From: Elusimicrobiota bacterium
GTDB taxonomy: Bacteria > Elusimicrobiota > Elusimicrobia > UBA1565 > UBA9628
Length of the DNA stretch: 64,000 nt
Assembly: GCA_023249675.1 (NCBI GenBank)
Contig: JAHFCE010000010.1
Span: forward strand, 1-64,000
Reading direction: 5' to 3'
A program made the position numbers and the translations under genes. The notes under the pieces were generated by a model that saw nothing but the letters and a program-made list of their open reading frames with translations, did no database searches and was not told the DNA's origin. This document shows, in pieces, positions 25,697-34,714 of the stretch; position 1 is the stretch's first letter, and each line of letters opens with the position of its first letter.

Positions 25697-26455
25697 TCAT
25701 CGTCGCGCGGGGTCGCTCTGGCGCAAGGCGTACCAGTCCCAGGTCCCGGAGGCCTTGCCCGTGAAATCCCTCTCATGATCGAAGCCCGTGATCTCCACGC
25801 GCTTGAGCAGCAGAGGCTCCCGCCGCGCTTGATTGAGGCCGTAGAGAGAGCACGCCGCGCGCGTGAAGCCCGCGGCGCGCGCGGCCGCGGCGGCGCGGCG
25901 CGAGGCGGCTCCGTGCGGCCAGGTCATGGATGTCACGGGCCGTCCGAGGGCGTCTTCCAGTCTCCGGCGGGAGTCGGCGAGTTCGCGGGATAATTCCGCG
26001 TCGTCGAGAGCGTCGAGGCACGCGTGCGTGAGGCCGTGCGCTCCGATCTCGCAGCCCGGGATGAGCGCCAGCTCCTTCAATTCCGGCCAGGAGAGGTGCG
26101 GGCGTCCGGAGTCGAGAAGCCCCGGGGTGACGCAGACGGTGAATGGAAGGGACAGGCGCGTGAGAATCGGGGCCGCCGCGGTCAGTGTGTCGAGATACCC
26201 ATCGTCGAATGTCACCGATATTTCGGAGCTTCCATCGATTCGGGCGCCGCTCAGGCTGACGGGCCGTCCGAAGCGGCCTGAGCGGACCAGCTCCATCTGG
26301 CGCGCGAAGGCGTCAGGTGGGGTGCTGAGCCCGTACCGGTCGCCGAGGATGGCCGTGCCGACCGCGTGGTATCCCAGGACGCGCAGTCCCGAGTGCTGCG
26401 CGGTCCGCCCGGCGACGCGGGAGATCGTCCGCCAGAGCGAGTGCTTCCAGCTCAC
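25697..26455 (-). CDS. Polysaccharide deacetylase (NodB homology domain)
   Basis: A single NodB domain of about 250 residues. Motif 1 is TFDDGY near residue 81, with the catalytic base and metal Asp. Motif 2 is GAHGLTHA with both metal-binding His residues. Motif 3 is MTWPHG. There is no signal peptide, so it would act in the cytoplasm on a sugar intermediate, unlike exported IcaB/PgaB enzymes. The start is GTG at 26455, overlapping the upstream stop (GTGA). It lies after a FemAB-like transferase, so a de-N-acetylation that frees an amine for re-acylation is a possible pairing, by inference. Confidence 0.88.
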   Translation of the reverse strand: MSWKHSLWRTISRVAGRTAQHSGLRVLGYHAVGTAILGDRYGLSTPPDAFARQMELVRSGRFGRPVSLSGARIDGSSEISVTFDDGYLDTLTAAAPILTRLSLPFTVCVTPGLLDSGRPHLSWPELKELALIPGCEIGAHGLTHACLDALDDAELSRELADSRRRLEDALGRPVTSMTWPHGAASRRAAAAARAAGFTRAACSLYGLNQARREPLLLKRVEITGFDHERDFTGKASGTWDWYALRQSDPARR

Positions 26456-27441
26456 TCGCCCTTCCCCAGCTTCCAGGCGATCAAAGCTCCCGCGGGGCGG
26501 CGTAGGGCGGCCGGCGCCGCGAAGTCGCGTTCGCCCAGCGTTTCAATCAGACGCGCGCCCGTGCCTTTTTTGAAGTCAGCCACGCCCGCTGCCGCGTCAG
26601 GGTCGGCGCCACCGAGGTCGTAGGTCCGCGCGCCGAGACGGCGTGACTCCAGCACCAACGACCAGAGCAGGCTATAAGAGGCGTAAACTTTTCGCGCCTC
26701 CTCCGTGGCGGCGGCGAGAAGGTCCACGGCTGAGCCCGAGAAGACCGCGCACGCGCGCAATGCGACGGTGCGACCGTCGATGACGGCGCGCCTGAGGATC
26801 AAGGAGCCCCCGAGCGTTCTCACGAGCGAGCCCAATTCCTTCGCGCGATGCTGAGGAGGAAGCCCTTTCAGGGACTCGAGGGCGCGGTAGACGGTCTCCA
26901 TCTCGGCCGGATCGGGATCGGGCCAATGGACGGCCTCAGCGCGCGCCAGACCCCGTTTGAGGTTGTGGCGCCAGTTAGACGAGAGGCCCGCGCGGAGATC
27001 TTCGGGCTCGGGCGAGAGATCGAGCAGGTATGTCATGTTTCGATCGAGGGGTGTTTGGGGACGCTGCCAGCCCGAAGCGCTTAGGGCCGAGCTCGAAGCA
27101 GCATCGGATTCGTGATAGGAGCAGATCCGTCCGTAGACCGCGAGGCCGCCGGCGGATGACGCCAACGTCTTGCGCAGTTCCGAGTCCCAGAGCGCGGGTT
27201 CGCCGACTGGCCCGCCGCGTAACCAAAGAAGACGCAGGCCTCCGGGGAGATCTTTGACCAGAGCCTGCGCCGCCGCGCGCGCCGTGCCGTCGTCTCCGGC
27301 GAGCGCGCGCACCGCACGCCAGCCGGTATCGGCCTTGTGCCGCGCCCAGGCCGCGGATTGGAAGACGTTGGCGTTGTCTAGGCGCGACAGCGCCTTGTCC
27401 CAATCCGCGTCCGAGAGTTCCGCCGCGCGCCAGTTCACCAT
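26452..27441 (-). CDS. FemAB-like/GNAT peptidyl- or acyl-transferase
   Basis: The start is moved to ATG 27441, which overlaps the upstream stop as ATGGTGA. The 329-residue protein carries LSSNWRHNLKRGLARA in the middle, the basic helix of FemAB and BioF2-like proteins, and a C-terminal YDLGGADPD-GVADFKKGTGA block that in FemX/MprF-like GNAT domains closes the acyl site. Such enzymes move an amino acid from aminoacyl-tRNA, or an acyl group from acyl-CoA, to an amine. Its neighbours are a DegT-fold protein and a deacetylase. A glycan amine is a likely acceptor, but this is not shown. Confidence 0.78.
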   Translation of the reverse strand: MVNWRAAELSDADWDKALSRLDNANVFQSAAWARHKADTGWRAVRALAGDDGTARAAAQALVKDLPGGLRLLWLRGGPVGEPALWDSELRKTLASSAGGLAVYGRICSYHESDAASSSALSASGWQRPQTPLDRNMTYLLDLSPEPEDLRAGLSSNWRHNLKRGLARAEAVHWPDPDPAEMETVYRALESLKGLPPQHRAKELGSLVRTLGGSLILRRAVIDGRTVALRACAVFSGSAVDLLAAATEEARKVYASYSLLWSLVLESRRLGARTYDLGGADPDAAAGVADFKKGTGARLIETLGERDFAAPAALRRPAGALIAWKLGKGE

Positions 27442-28460
27442 AAGAAGTGGACCAGCGCGACGTTGCGATGATGTTCCGGCGCGGAGGAGGCGAGCGCGGC
27501 GGGAAGATCCGGCCAAGGAAGAACGGTCAGGCCCTCGGCGGCGAAGAGGGGGCGGGCGGAATCAAGGCTGCCGCGGAACGCGTAGGCATAGGGGACGGTC
27601 CCCTGGGGCAGTTCCGCAAAGACCGGAGCCAGACCCGCGCGGCGCGCGATCTTGTCGCAGAGCGCCCAGAGAGCACGGCGGCGCGAGGCCTCGATGGCGG
27701 GGTCGGCGCAGGCGAGGGGGCGCTTAAGTTGGACGCAGGGTTCGGCGGGCTCGGGCAGGACTCGTTCCGATGCAGGGTCGGGAGCGACGTACCCGCTCGA
27801 ATCGCCGCGCAGCGCGCGCAGCGCGCTCAGGCCCGCGTGCGCGCCAGCGGCGCCGGCGAGCGCCAGCAGCGGGCGCGCGGCTGCCTTCAGAACGAACCTG
27901 CGCCCTTTCGAGGGCGCGTAGGGTAGAGGCGGAGGCAGGCGTGCGGCCAGGGCCGGGTCATTGGCGAGGAGTGCTCCGCCGTTGGGCAAGGGGAGGCTCT
28001 TGCGCAGGCTCAGTATCCCGAGAGGGGCGCGGGTCCCCAGGAGGCGGCCCCCGGCGTCGCGTGAGAAGAGAGCGTGCGCCGCGTCCTCGATGACAACGGC
28101 GCCGCAGCGTCGCGCGTAGGCCTGGAACGGGGACAGGTTCGAGGCGAAGCCGAAGTAGTCGACGGCCAGGACCGCGCGAGCCTCAGGCCAGAGCGTTTGA
28201 TCCTCATCGGCGGAGAGGTCGGGGCGCACTTCGTAGAACGCGGGTTCGGCGCCGGCCGCGGCGACCGCGGCGAGGAGATCTCGGCAGATGAACGAGGGCA
28301 GGAGCACGCGTTGGCCCGCGGCTCCAGCCAGGCGCAGGGCGTCCGCGAGGGCGCGGCGCCCACACGCGTGGAAGCGGATCACGGAGGGAGAAAAAAGCTC
28401 TTCCAGGCGCCAGGGGGTTTTCGCGCGCGGCGGGCGATAGACCGTAGCGGCGAGGTCCAT
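27435..28460 (-). CDS. Atypical DegT-fold PLP protein, paralogue 2
   Basis: The chosen start is ATG 28460, overlapping the upstream stop (TGATG). The protein is clearly homologous along its length to that at 9887-10921: both share PWRLEEL/PWRVEDL, VLLPxFICRxLL, VDYFGF, VIEDxAHxLFSRD, LGTRA and a lysine block, here LSLRKSLPLPNGG (K154), and both end in a W-P-x-L-P-x-A-h-x-S-x-A-P-x-H-x-R/H-x-V pattern. The PLP lysine block is unlike canonical sugar aminotransferases. The position between a GT2 and a FemAB-like protein suggests work on a substrate that is then transferred. Reaction unknown. Confidence 0.75.
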   Translation of the reverse strand: MDLAATVYRPPRAKTPWRLEELFSPSVIRFHACGRRALADALRLAGAAGQRVLLPSFICRDLLAAVAAAGAEPAFYEVRPDLSADEDQTLWPEARAVLAVDYFGFASNLSPFQAYARRCGAVVIEDAAHALFSRDAGGRLLGTRAPLGILSLRKSLPLPNGGALLANDPALAARLPPPLPYAPSKGRRFVLKAAARPLLALAGAAGAHAGLSALRALRGDSSGYVAPDPASERVLPEPAEPCVQLKRPLACADPAIEASRRRALWALCDKIARRAGLAPVFAELPQGTVPYAYAFRGSLDSARPLFAAEGLTVLPWPDLPAALASSAPEHHRNVALVHFLW

Positions 28461-29365
28461 CAGGCCCCCAGGCGCTTGAGCGCCCATAAGCCGGCGGTTG
28501 CCGCGTTCTTCCAGTCCCAAGGGCATTCGGCGAGGGCGCGCCGAGCGTAGGCCCCGCTTGTCTCAAGGTCGCCCTGCGCGATCAGTAGGCGCGCGGCGGA
28601 GCGGCACATGACGCCGAGGCGGCGGCGCATGAGCCGCCGCAGGCGCGCGTCGGGGTTGGGGAATTTTTTGAAGTGGTCGCGCAGGAGGTGTTCGAGGTTC
28701 GTGTGGTGATAGACGATCTTATTGGACGCTCCGTGCTCGACGAGTTGGTACTCCCCCAATATTTCTGGCACAAAGCGCATCCGGCAGACCTGGGCAAGGC
28801 GCATCCAAAGATCGTAGTCCTCGACCGTGTTGAATCCCGGGTCCTCCCGGAAAAGTCCAGCTTCGAAAAGATTTTCTTTTTTGACCGTCGTTGCCGAAGG
28901 AGACAGCGCGTTGCCCTCGAACAGGAGGCGTTCGTACATGTTCTCGACCCAGGGCCCATTGCGGGACACGCGCATCAGTTCGCCATTCTTGACGATATTT
29001 TCGTCGTGGCAGATGAGGTCGGCTTCGGGATGCGCGTCGAACTCGGCGAGGATCCGTGCGAGCTTCTCCGGGAACCACAGATCATCGTGGTCGAGAAAGG
29101 CGATCAAGCCCGCCTCGGCCGCGCGGATGCCCGTATTGCGCGCGCCGGCGATCTTCTTGTTCTCCTGCTTGATGCAGCGACCGCGAAGATCGTTATCTTT
29201 TAAAAATCGCTCGACGATTTCCTTCGTCGCGTCGATCGATCCGTCATCCACGACGACAAGCTCGAAGTCGCGGAACGTCTGCGCGGCGACGGTCGCGAGC
29301 GTCTTCTCAATGAAGCCTGCGGCGTTCCACGCGGGCACGATGATCGAGACGCGCGGCGCGGACAC
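28460..29365 (-). CDS. Glycosyltransferase family 2
   Basis: The real start is GTG 29365, which overlaps the upstream TAG (TAGTG); the track ORF extends 158 codons too far into the SDR gene. The 301-residue protein begins VSIIVPAWNAAGFIEKTLA, has VVVDDGSIDATKEIV for nucleotide binding, and FLDHDDLWFPEKL with the DXD-like metal site. The acceptor-side block is VEDYDLWMRLA, containing the conserved ED base region. There is no membrane segment, so it acts at the cytoplasmic side. Confidence 0.9.
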   Translation of the reverse strand: MSAPRVSIIVPAWNAAGFIEKTLATVAAQTFRDFELVVVDDGSIDATKEIVERFLKDNDLRGRCIKQENKKIAGARNTGIRAAEAGLIAFLDHDDLWFPEKLARILAEFDAHPEADLICHDENIVKNGELMRVSRNGPWVENMYERLLFEGNALSPSATTVKKENLFEAGLFREDPGFNTVEDYDLWMRLAQVCRMRFVPEILGEYQLVEHGASNKIVYHHTNLEHLLRDHFKKFPNPDARLRRLMRRRLGVMCRSAARLLIAQGDLETSGAYARRALAECPWDWKNAATAGLWALKRLGA

Positions 29366-30288
29366 TAGGCCCTCGCTGTCCTTGCGGCCTTCATCGCCGC
29401 GAGGCCCTCGCGCAGACCGGTCGGGCGCACGCCGAGTTCCCGCTCCATGCGCGCGGTGACGAAAGTCGTGTTCTTCGGACGCGCGGCGAGGCCCGGGAAG
29501 GACTTGCTCGTGACCGGTCTGATCAGGGACTTGTCGAGTCCGAACACCTCGGCGACAGCGAGCGCGAACTCGAAGCGGTCGACCTCGTCGCGGCCCGCGA
29601 GATGAAAGATTCCCGAAGGACGCTTGGCGATCACGGCCCACAGGGCGCTGCCGCAGGAGATGTTGTAGAGGGGGTTTTCGCGCACGTCGGTCACCATCGA
29701 GACGGTTTCGCCCTGCATCAGCTTCTCGTAGATCCAGGTCGCGGGGTTGGGTCGGGTGACCGCGTGGTTCCAGCCGTACATCAGGATCGGTCGCACGATC
29801 GTCCAATGCTTGAGCGTCTCCTGGACGAGGCGCTCGCACTCGACCTTCAGGCGGCCGTACTTGTTGATCGGGTTGACCGTGTCCGTCTCGCGGTAGGGAG
29901 CCCGGGTTCCATCGAAGACAGCGTTTGTCGAAACGTAGATCAGGTGTGAATCGGTGCGGCGGCAGGCCGAGGTGACGTTCAGCGTGCCCACGATGTTCGA
30001 CTCGAGGCTCTCGGCGTAGTGGTTTTCGACATAGTCCACGCTGGCGATGCCGGCCGCGTGTACGACCGCGTCGAAGCGCCGTCGCGCGAACAAGCGGTCC
30101 ACCGCGCGCTTGTCGCGGATGTCGAGAACGAGGTGCCGCGCCTTTGAGTCCACGATCACGTAGTCGCGCTGGTGCAGACTGACGATGTCCCAGTCCGGGG
30201 GCAGCGTCTCCTCCATGCTTTTGCCGAGCAGGCCGGTGCCGCCGGTGACCAGGACGGTTTTCGAGTCGCGGCTTTTGCGGCGGGGCAT
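29365..30288 (-). CDS. RmlD-like sugar-nucleotide reductase (SDR)
   Basis: An extended SDR of 307 aa. TGGTGLLGKSMEE begins the Rossmann fold, VVHAAGIASVDYVE and YVSTNAVFDGTRAPY follow, and the catalytic Tyr/Lys are in YGRLKVE. The VFDG-x-x-x-P-Y-x-E pattern is typical of dTDP-4-dehydrorhamnose reductase (RmlD) and its relatives. No RmlA/B/C set is in the window, so the substrate may be the product of another 4,6-dehydratase such as the RfbG-like enzyme in this unit. It starts two bases after the regulator gene ends. Confidence 0.83.
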   Translation of the reverse strand: MPRRKSRDSKTVLVTGGTGLLGKSMEETLPPDWDIVSLHQRDYVIVDSKARHLVLDIRDKRAVDRLFARRRFDAVVHAAGIASVDYVENHYAESLESNIVGTLNVTSACRRTDSHLIYVSTNAVFDGTRAPYRETDTVNPINKYGRLKVECERLVQETLKHWTIVRPILMYGWNHAVTRPNPATWIYEKLMQGETVSMVTDVRENPLYNISCGSALWAVIAKRPSGIFHLAGRDEVDRFEFALAVAEVFGLDKSLIRPVTSKSFPGLAARPKNTTFVTARMERELGVRPTGLREGLAAMKAARTARA

Positions 30289-30289
30289 T

Positions 30290-30850
30290 TTAGGGTAGTC
30301 GGAAATGGACGTTGAGAAAATCGATGAGGCTGACCGCGCGCCGGTTCAGGCGCGCCGGTTGCACCTCCTGCGTGGCGGCGAGGACGAGGTCCGCCTGTTC
30401 AGGCACTTCAGAGAACCGTGTGGCAAACGAGATGCGAGCGCCCGTCAGATTCAGGCCCGCGAGAGTCTCACGGAGGACTCCTTCGAACTCGTCTTGCGCG
30501 ACGATCCAGAAGTCCTTGCGGCCGCTTGCGTGCTCCCGGCGCAGTGCCGTGGCCACATTCTCTTGGAGCTGGCGGAACAGGCGGACCGTGTAGCGCGCGT
30601 AGTGATAGGTCTTGTGCGTTTTCTCGAGCGCGCCCTTCGGCGTCAGCAGGTACTGCGTGCGCTTCCAGTCCAGCTGCCGGACCTTGATAAGCCCCTTGCG
30701 CGCCAGACGCTTGAGCAGAAGGTTTGTCATTCCAAGCGAGAGTCCGGCGCCCTGCGACAGGCCGCGCTGGGTCTGGATCGGTTCGCGGGTGATCTCGCGC
30801 ATCAGCGCGAGTTCGCTTTCGTCGATGCCGGAGATGGGAGTCGAGGGCAT
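30290..30850 (-). CDS. MarR-type EPS-associated transcriptional regulator
   Basis: I take ATG 30850 (MPSTPISG) as start; the track start at 30877 would place an operator palindrome inside the gene. Residues about 15-85 form a winged helix-turn-helix: TQRGLSQGAGLSLGMTNLLL as helices 2-3 and RTQYLLTPKGA as the wing end. A helical region follows, and the C-terminal half (FWIVAQDEFEGVLRETLAG) is beyond a normal MarR domain. This arrangement resembles the MarR-family regulators associated with EPS loci. A TGTTCA-N5-TGAACA site directly abuts the start codon, so autoregulation is likely. The ligand of the C-terminal half is unknown. Confidence 0.85.
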   Translation of the reverse strand: MPSTPISGIDESELALMREITREPIQTQRGLSQGAGLSLGMTNLLLKRLARKGLIKVRQLDWKRTQYLLTPKGALEKTHKTYHYARYTVRLFRQLQENVATALRREHASGRKDFWIVAQDEFEGVLRETLAGLNLTGARISFATRFSEVPEQADLVLAATQEVQPARLNRRAVSLIDFLNVHFRLP

Positions 30851-30851
30851 A

Positions 30852-30873
30852 TGTTCAGTGATTGAACATTCTA
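30852..30873 (-). promoter_or_regulatory. Operator palindrome and -10 box before the MarR-type regulator
   Basis: TGTTCA-GTGAT-TGAACA (30852-30868) is a perfect 6-bp inverted repeat with a five-base spacer. On the minus strand TAGAAT (30873-30868) is a plausible -10 that shares its last base with the palindrome. The operator would cover the transcription start and ends one base before the ATG at 30850. The same palindrome is found at 42110 and 60666. Confidence 0.75.
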
Positions 30874-30898
30874 CCATTTCCGTCCCCGCCGAGTCCGC

Positions 30899-31906
30899 CT
30901 AAAGGCCTCGGGCGTGAAGGTCGTGGACCTGGATCAGGCCGACCGCGCGGCCGCGGCGATCGACGACGGGCAGGACGTTGAACGGGTTCCTCCGGTTTTC
31001 CATGAGGGCGACGGCCTGAGCCGTGGAAGTGTCGGGGCGGACCGTGGTCGGGTGCGGGTTCATGACATCCTGGATCGAGAGTGTGAATGGATTTTTTCCG
31101 CCTTCGAGGGCGCGTCGGAGGTCGTAGTCGGTGACAAGACCCACGAAGCGTCCGCGGGCGTTCACGATCGACGCGGCTCCGGCCTGCTTGCGGGTGATCT
31201 CGATGAGCAGGCGCCGTACGCCTGCGTCCAGGCGGACCACCGGATTGTCCTTGCCGGCGCGCATGACGTCCGCGGCGGTCAGGCTCAAGCGGCGGCCCAG
31301 CCGCCCTCCGGGATGATTACGCGCGAAGTCGCCGGCGTCGAAGTTTCGGCGCTTCATCAGCGCGACGGCGAGCGCGTCACCGATGACGAGCGCGACGGTC
31401 GTGCTGCTGGTCGGCGCGAGATTGAGCGGACAGGCCTCCTCGACGATCGGGGTATGAAGGATCACGTCCGCTCGGCGAGCTAAAGTGGACTTCGGATTGG
31501 CGGTCAGCGCGATGAGCTTGGCTCCGCGCGCGCGCAGATGCGGGAGCAGTGCGTTCAACTCGTCCGACTCGCCGGACTTGCCGATCGCGAGCACGAGATC
31601 CTGGCGCTGGACCAGACCCATGCCGCCGTGCATCGCCTCGACGGGGTCTAAGTAGACGGCCGGCGTGCCCGTCGATGAGAGCGTGGCTGTGATCTTTTGC
31701 GCGATCGCGCCCGACTTTCCGACTCCGGTCAGAATCACCTTGCCGCGGCAGGAGGCCAGCATCTCGACGGCCCGTGCATAGGAGGAGTCCACCGCGCTGC
31801 GGACGCGGCGCAGGGCGGTTCTCTCGCAGTCGATCACGCGGCGGATCTCCGCGAGGATGTCGAGCCGGGAGGCCTTTTGTCGGGAGCGTTTCATTGCAGT
31901 CGCCAT
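30899..31906 (-). CDS. kdsD: KdsD/KpsF-type arabinose-5-phosphate isomerase
   Basis: KdsD interconverts ribulose 5-phosphate and arabinose 5-phosphate, the first step to Kdo. The track ORF runs upstream into the next gene; ATG 31906 (MATAMKRS) starts a protein of 335 aa, like E. coli KdsD (328 aa). An SIS domain occupies about residues 30-200 with VILTGVGKSGAIAQK, AMHGGMGLV, IGKSGES, and the LNLAPTSSTT block with NHPGGRLGRRL after it, all diagnostic. Two CBS domains follow (ADVMR and IQDVMNPHPTTV). The gene closes the operator-controlled 42-31 kb unit. Kdo synthase (KdsA) and phosphatase (KdsC) are not in the window, so it may serve a related ulosonic acid. Confidence 0.92.
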   Translation of the reverse strand: MATAMKRSRQKASRLDILAEIRRVIDCERTALRRVRSAVDSSYARAVEMLASCRGKVILTGVGKSGAIAQKITATLSSTGTPAVYLDPVEAMHGGMGLVQRQDLVLAIGKSGESDELNALLPHLRARGAKLIALTANPKSTLARRADVILHTPIVEEACPLNLAPTSSTTVALVIGDALAVALMKRRNFDAGDFARNHPGGRLGRRLSLTAADVMRAGKDNPVVRLDAGVRRLLIEITRKQAGAASIVNARGRFVGLVTDYDLRRALEGGKNPFTLSIQDVMNPHPTTVRPDTSTAQAVALMENRRNPFNVLPVVDRRGRAVGLIQVHDLHARGL

Positions 31907-31910
31907 TCTA

Positions 31911-33776
31911 TCATTCCGACCGCACGTTGAGCGCGGCGTCGAGGGCGGCGGCGGCGCGTTCCGCGCCGCCGCCGTCACCCGAGAAGAAGAGCTGCTCGAG
32001 CAGACGGTTTCGGGATGGTTCATCGGGCAGGCCGCGTCCGGCGTGGAAATGTTCGAGCGCCTCGCGCAGGCCGGAGACCGAGGTGAAGCGCGTAATGTCG
32101 GCTGCCTCGGAGAGGGCGGAAGCGTCGTAGGCGAGCGGGCGCCACTGCCATGCGGGGATTCCGCGGAGAACGGCCTCCTCGCCGATCGTCGAATAACTGA
32201 AGAGCACGGCGTCGGCCCAGGCGAAGTCCTCCTTGAGGGGGCTTGATGAGAGCTCAAGACCGGCGCGCGCGCGGGCGTAGGCCGCGTCGGTTCGAGGTTG
32301 GACGAATGGGTGCTCGCGCAGACGCAGGGACACGCCCGGCAGGCCTGCGGCCGCGGCGCGCGCGGCTTCGAGCATCTGCGCTTCCATCCCCAGATCGAGC
32401 GCCGGCGCGAGAAGGAGGCGCACGCCTTTTCCAGACCAGGATTTGACCGGGGCGGGGGGGCGGATATGGTCGAAGCGCGGGGAGCCGGTCGCCACGACGC
32501 GCTGCGGAGGATAGCCATAGGAGAGGAAGTGCTCTCGCGGCTTGAGCCCCATCGCGAGGACGAGGTCCGGAGTCGGGACCGGGAGGCCGTCCGGCTCTCC
32601 GCGGAATTCGCGTGCGGGCTCGAGGAAATAGAACGTCTTCTCAGCGCAGAAGGTCGCGTGCTGGAGGGTCGCGGTCAGGGCACTCGGCGCGCCCGCTCGC
32701 GTTCCGGCGTAGCACGCTCGCGCCTGGGGGTAATGCTCGAGGAAATGGACGACGGCGCGCGGACGTAGGCGCGCGGCCGCGCGCTGGGCTGCGCGCTCGA
32801 CCAGCGTCGCGCGAGGGATCGAGGCATCGGCGAAGCCGCGCAGGAGGCATTCTTCAAAAAGGGGAAAAAGATCGAGGTCTCCGCTCTGGAAGACGGCGCG
32901 AAAGTCGGGGCGGCCGCGGCGGCGCAGGTACGCGCCAAGAGGTCGGAAGTCGGCGGCCGCCCTCAGCGCGTCGAGCGGCTCGAGGAAAGCCTGCATCAGG
33001 ACGATCCCTCTTCGAGCGGCGTCGCGCGCGGATTCGAAGCGTCCGCGCCGCGGGCGGGCGGGGTCGCCCCCCGGGTCGAGCCAGCAGAGCCAGTTCACGC
33101 TGCGTCCCCTGGCGCTGAGCCGCTCGGGAAAGGCCTTGAAGTAGCGGTCGACGATCTTGCGGCCGTCAAACCAGCACGACCAGTCCCAATAGCCGAAGAG
33201 CAGCACATCGGCGCGCCCCGCGCCGACGTCGGCCGCGCGTGCGGCGAGGATATCGAGCAGCGCGTCGGCGGCGAAGGCGAGGCGCGAGCCGGCCGCGCGC
33301 AGGAGGAGGAGAACGCGCGGGTGGGATGCGGGCGCGCGGCGCTCCGCGACGGCGAAGCGCGCGCGCAGGACCGCGACGATTTCCCGCGGCGCGCCCCATG
33401 TCTCAAGCTCGGACGCGCCGAGACTTTCGGCGGCCTCCAGGACCGCGTGGACCGCGATCAGACGCGAGAACGCGGGGTCCATTTCGCAGGCCTTGAAGGA
33501 GCCGGGATGATACCACCAAGACGATGCGGCGCTGCCGCCGCATTCCGCGCGCAGCGTGGGGCCATTGGGCTCGGCCGAGGCGCCGATGGAGGCGCTGACG
33601 CGCAGGTAGGTCTCCAGGGCTGCGGCCCGGGCCGCAGCCGAGCAGGCGCGCGCGCGGAGGAAGGGGCCGCGCGCGGCGTGCGCGAGAGTCTCTTCCGCAA
33701 TCGGCGGCAGGAAGCTGAGGAGCGGCCCCTCGGGCGGCGCCGGGGGAGGGACCCAGCAGACGGTCAGACGCGTCAT
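31911..33776 (-). CDS. Surface carbohydrate biosynthesis protein, LIC13510-like (putative glycosyltransferase)
   Basis: A 621-residue protein without clear membrane segments. The middle contains LLFGYWDWSCWFDGRKIVDRYF and FRAVFQSGDLDLFPLFEECL, and the C-terminal half is GT-B-like: LLLAPALDLGMEAQML, LREHPFVQPR and a final FSYSTIGEEAVLRGIPAWQW, which resembles the nucleotide-binding end of Kdo or capsule transferases (KpsS/LpxK-like GT-B). From memory this layout matches the TIGRFAM named after Leptospira LIC13510, but I could not check it. Being next to KdsD- and KdsB-like genes, it is the best candidate transferase for the CMP-activated product of this unit. Confidence 0.65.
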   Translation of the reverse strand: MTRLTVCWVPPPAPPEGPLLSFLPPIAEETLAHAARGPFLRARACSAAARAAALETYLRVSASIGASAEPNGPTLRAECGGSAASSWWYHPGSFKACEMDPAFSRLIAVHAVLEAAESLGASELETWGAPREIVAVLRARFAVAERRAPASHPRVLLLLRAAGSRLAFAADALLDILAARAADVGAGRADVLLFGYWDWSCWFDGRKIVDRYFKAFPERLSARGRSVNWLCWLDPGGDPARPRRGRFESARDAARRGIVLMQAFLEPLDALRAAADFRPLGAYLRRRGRPDFRAVFQSGDLDLFPLFEECLLRGFADASIPRATLVERAAQRAAARLRPRAVVHFLEHYPQARACYAGTRAGAPSALTATLQHATFCAEKTFYFLEPAREFRGEPDGLPVPTPDLVLAMGLKPREHFLSYGYPPQRVVATGSPRFDHIRPPAPVKSWSGKGVRLLLAPALDLGMEAQMLEAARAAAAGLPGVSLRLREHPFVQPRTDAAYARARAGLELSSSPLKEDFAWADAVLFSYSTIGEEAVLRGIPAWQWRPLAYDASALSEAADITRFTSVSGLREALEHFHAGRGLPDEPSRNRLLEQLFFSGDGGGAERAAAALDAALNVRSE

Positions 33777-34714
33777 CGGCGCAGGAACTCGGAGGCGGCG
33801 CGAGCGCAGTCGAGCCCGGCGATCGCGGCGCGGCCCATCGCGAGGATGGCCTCCTCGGTCGAGCCGCCGATGTGCGGCGTCGCGAGAATCTTCGGGTGCT
33901 CGAGCAGGCGCCGGTCCTTCGGCGGCTCTTCGGCGAACCCGTCGAGGCCCGCGCCGGCCAGGCGCCCGGCGTCGAGTGCCGCCAGCAGGGCGGTCTCATC
34001 GATGAGGCCGCCGCGCGCGGTGTTGATCAGCACGGCTGACGGTTTCATCCGCGCGAGACGCGCGGCATTTATGAGGCCGCGGGTGTCCGAGACCAGCGGG
34101 GCGTGGAGGCTGACGACGTCGGACTGGGCCAGCACATCGTCCAGGTCGAGAAGCGCGATGCCTTTTTCGGCGGCGAAGGCGCGATCGGGCGCGGGGTCGC
34201 AGGCCAGCAGGCGGACGCCGAACGGCGCGAGCAGGGTGACGAGCTCCCTGGCGACGGCGCCGAGGCCGACGAGGCCGACGGTCTTGCCGGTCAGCGTCGA
34301 GCCCTTGTGCTGGCGCCACATCCCGGCGCGTAGGTCGGCCTGGTCCTCCGGCAGGCGCCGCAGCAGCGCCAGAGTCATCATCAGCGCGAGTTCGGCGACA
34401 GAGCGGCTGTTGGAGCCCGGCGTCCAAGCGAGCTTCACTCCGTGCTTGGCCATCGCGGCGAGGTCGAAGGAGTCGAGGCCGACGCCAAACTTGCTGATGA
34501 CCTTGAGTCCAGGCAGGCGTGCGAGCAGGGCGTCGTCGATGACCTCGAGCGCCAGCACGGCCTTGTCGCATCCATCGAGAAATTCGATGAGGGCGGTATC
34601 CCGCAGCGACGCGCCCGCGTCATTGAAGCGCGCGCCGGGATGGCGGGCCAGAAGTTCCGCGCGCAGAACCGCGTGCTGCGAGAACGAGCGCGATGCGACT
34701 GCGACGAGGCTCAC
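33773..34714 (-). CDS. D-isomer-specific 2-hydroxyacid dehydrogenase (SerA/PGDH-like)
   Basis: A 313-residue NAD-dependent dehydrogenase. The NAD-binding motif is VGLVGLGAVARELV near residue 145. The catalytic triad is visible as Arg in LINTARGG, Glu in GFAEEPP and His in ATPHIGG. There is no C-terminal ACT domain, unlike biosynthetic SerA, so it is probably not the housekeeping serine enzyme. In this operon it lies between a Kdo-type transferase candidate and a dehydroquinate-synthase-like gene and likely oxidises or reduces a 2-hydroxy/2-keto acid intermediate of the unusual sugar. It overlaps both neighbours by four bases. Confidence 0.88.
   Translation of the reverse strand: MSLVAVASRSFSQHAVLRAELLARHPGARFNDAGASLRDTALIEFLDGCDKAVLALEVIDDALLARLPGLKVISKFGVGLDSFDLAAMAKHGVKLAWTPGSNSRSVAELALMMTLALLRRLPEDQADLRAGMWRQHKGSTLTGKTVGLVGLGAVARELVTLLAPFGVRLLACDPAPDRAFAAEKGIALLDLDDVLAQSDVVSLHAPLVSDTRGLINAARLARMKPSAVLINTARGGLIDETALLAALDAGRLAGAGLDGFAEEPPKDRRLLEHPKILATPHIGGSTEEAILAMGRAAIAGLDCARAASEFLRR

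Noticed and set aside
31907-32518. N-terminal extension of the KdsD ORF
   Set aside because: Overlaps the LIC13510-like gene in another frame and is not KdsD-like; KdsD length fits the start at 31906.
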